Shown one piece after another: positions 63,870 to 64,000 of a stretch of 64,000 nucleotides of DNA (its first letter is position 1; each line of letters begins with the position of its first letter). The notes beneath the pieces were generated by a model, which was given only the letters and a program-made list of their open reading frames with translations, had not been told where the DNA came from and did not search any database. The DNA is from UBA4615 sp964399635 (GTDB taxonomy: Bacteria > Pseudomonadota > Gammaproteobacteria > Burkholderiales > Burkholderiaceae_E), in the NCBI GenBank assembly GCA_964399635.1, contig CAYNRU010000003.1:95600-159599 (forward strand), written 5' to 3'. Made by a program: the position numbers and the translations under genes.

Positions 63870-64000
63870 CTACTTCCGTGCGCCCCAGGAGTCCTTCAGG
63901 GTCGCCGCGAGGTTGAAGACCGGCCGCTCGGGCCGGTGGTCGACCCGGTCCGCGACGAAGTAGCCATGCCGCTCGAACTGGAAGCGGTCGTCCGCCCGCG
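63870..64000 (-). CDS. glnS: Glutaminyl-tRNA synthetase, C-terminal fragment (cut by window edge)
   Basis: Only the last 43 codons are inside the window, ending at TAG (63870-63872). The visible part reads DDRFQFERHGYFVADRVDH, then PVFNLAATLKDSWGARK, which is the characteristic GlnS C-terminus in the anticodon-binding region. The rest lies beyond position 64000. The enzyme charges tRNA-Gln. Confidence 0.9.
   Translation of the reverse strand, partial: RADDRFQFERHGYFVADRVDHRPERPVFNLAATLKDSWGARK

Overview
The window is a GC-rich (roughly 70 %), gene-dense bacterial chromosome segment. A complete benzoyl-CoA epoxidation (box) pathway, a cysI-DUF934-cobA array, tripartite tricarboxylate (Tct) transport genes, a PF10136 membrane protein and a VPLPA-CTERM exported protein all point to a betaproteobacterium, most likely of the order Burkholderiales. 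No rRNA, tRNA, insertion sequence, CRISPR array or replication origin was seen. No stretch longer than about 260 bases lacks a gene.

Layout. (1) 69-2726: pyk and fba, central glycolysis. (2) 2765-15843: an accessory block between fba and the purine genes. It holds a fatty-acid-hydroxylase-like membrane protein, a P450 followed directly by an exported proline-rich protein, a lone acyl-CoA carboxyltransferase, a hydroxypyruvate-isomerase-like protein and a TetR regulator. The regulator diverges from a Zn-alcohol dehydrogenase / NitT-TauT-type ABC transporter / [2Fe-2S] ferredoxin / CYP153-type P450 operon. A serine hydrolase ends the block. (3) 15952-20206: purC, then purE-purK-Sua5/TsaC with stop-start overlaps; a fasciclin protein lies on the opposite strand. 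(4) 20313-29753: a secreted lipase-like lipoprotein, then the aerobic benzoyl-CoA pathway: bclA and an alpha/beta hydrolase on the minus strand, boxR and boxCBA on the plus strand. (5) 29889-32867: cysI-DUF934-cobA, sulfite/nitrite reduction with siroheme supply. (6) 33045-35033: a polytopic membrane protein of the misnamed 'site-specific recombinase' family. (7) 35115-41943: a BMP-type nucleoside/base ABC importer, a cytosine-deaminase-like amidohydrolase and upp, a base-salvage unit. (8) 42013-45798, minus strand: TctC-TctB-TctA plus an SDR. (9) 46060-46563: an Hfq-related protein with an unusual arginine/proline-rich tail. (10) 46604-51432, minus strand: kynA-ridA-gcdH-SDR-MFS, divergent across an 18-bp perfect palindrome from a fused 2-aminobenzoyl-CoA monooxygenase/reductase. 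(11) 53951-64000: housekeeping and envelope genes: DUF1992, Yip1, msrA, Sel1 repeats, a LemA/TPM/TPM trio, an amidase overlapped by a small HExxH protein, DUF3108, DUF2237, a glyoxalase-II-like hydrolase, a VPLPA-CTERM protein and the 3' end of glnS.

How the genes work together. The main theme is aerobic catabolism of aromatic acids as CoA thioesters. BclA makes benzoyl-CoA, BoxAB epoxidises it, BoxC opens the ring, and BoxR probably represses both arms until benzoyl-CoA accumulates. The kynA / monooxygenase locus suggests that tryptophan is degraded through anthraniloyl-CoA. The CYP153 operon is a plausible terminal hydroxylation plus uptake module for a hydrophobic substrate. The AT-rich gaps at 8940-9000, 24100-24165, 25141-25195 and 51431-51460 stand out against the GC-rich background and carry the clearest promoters and operators.
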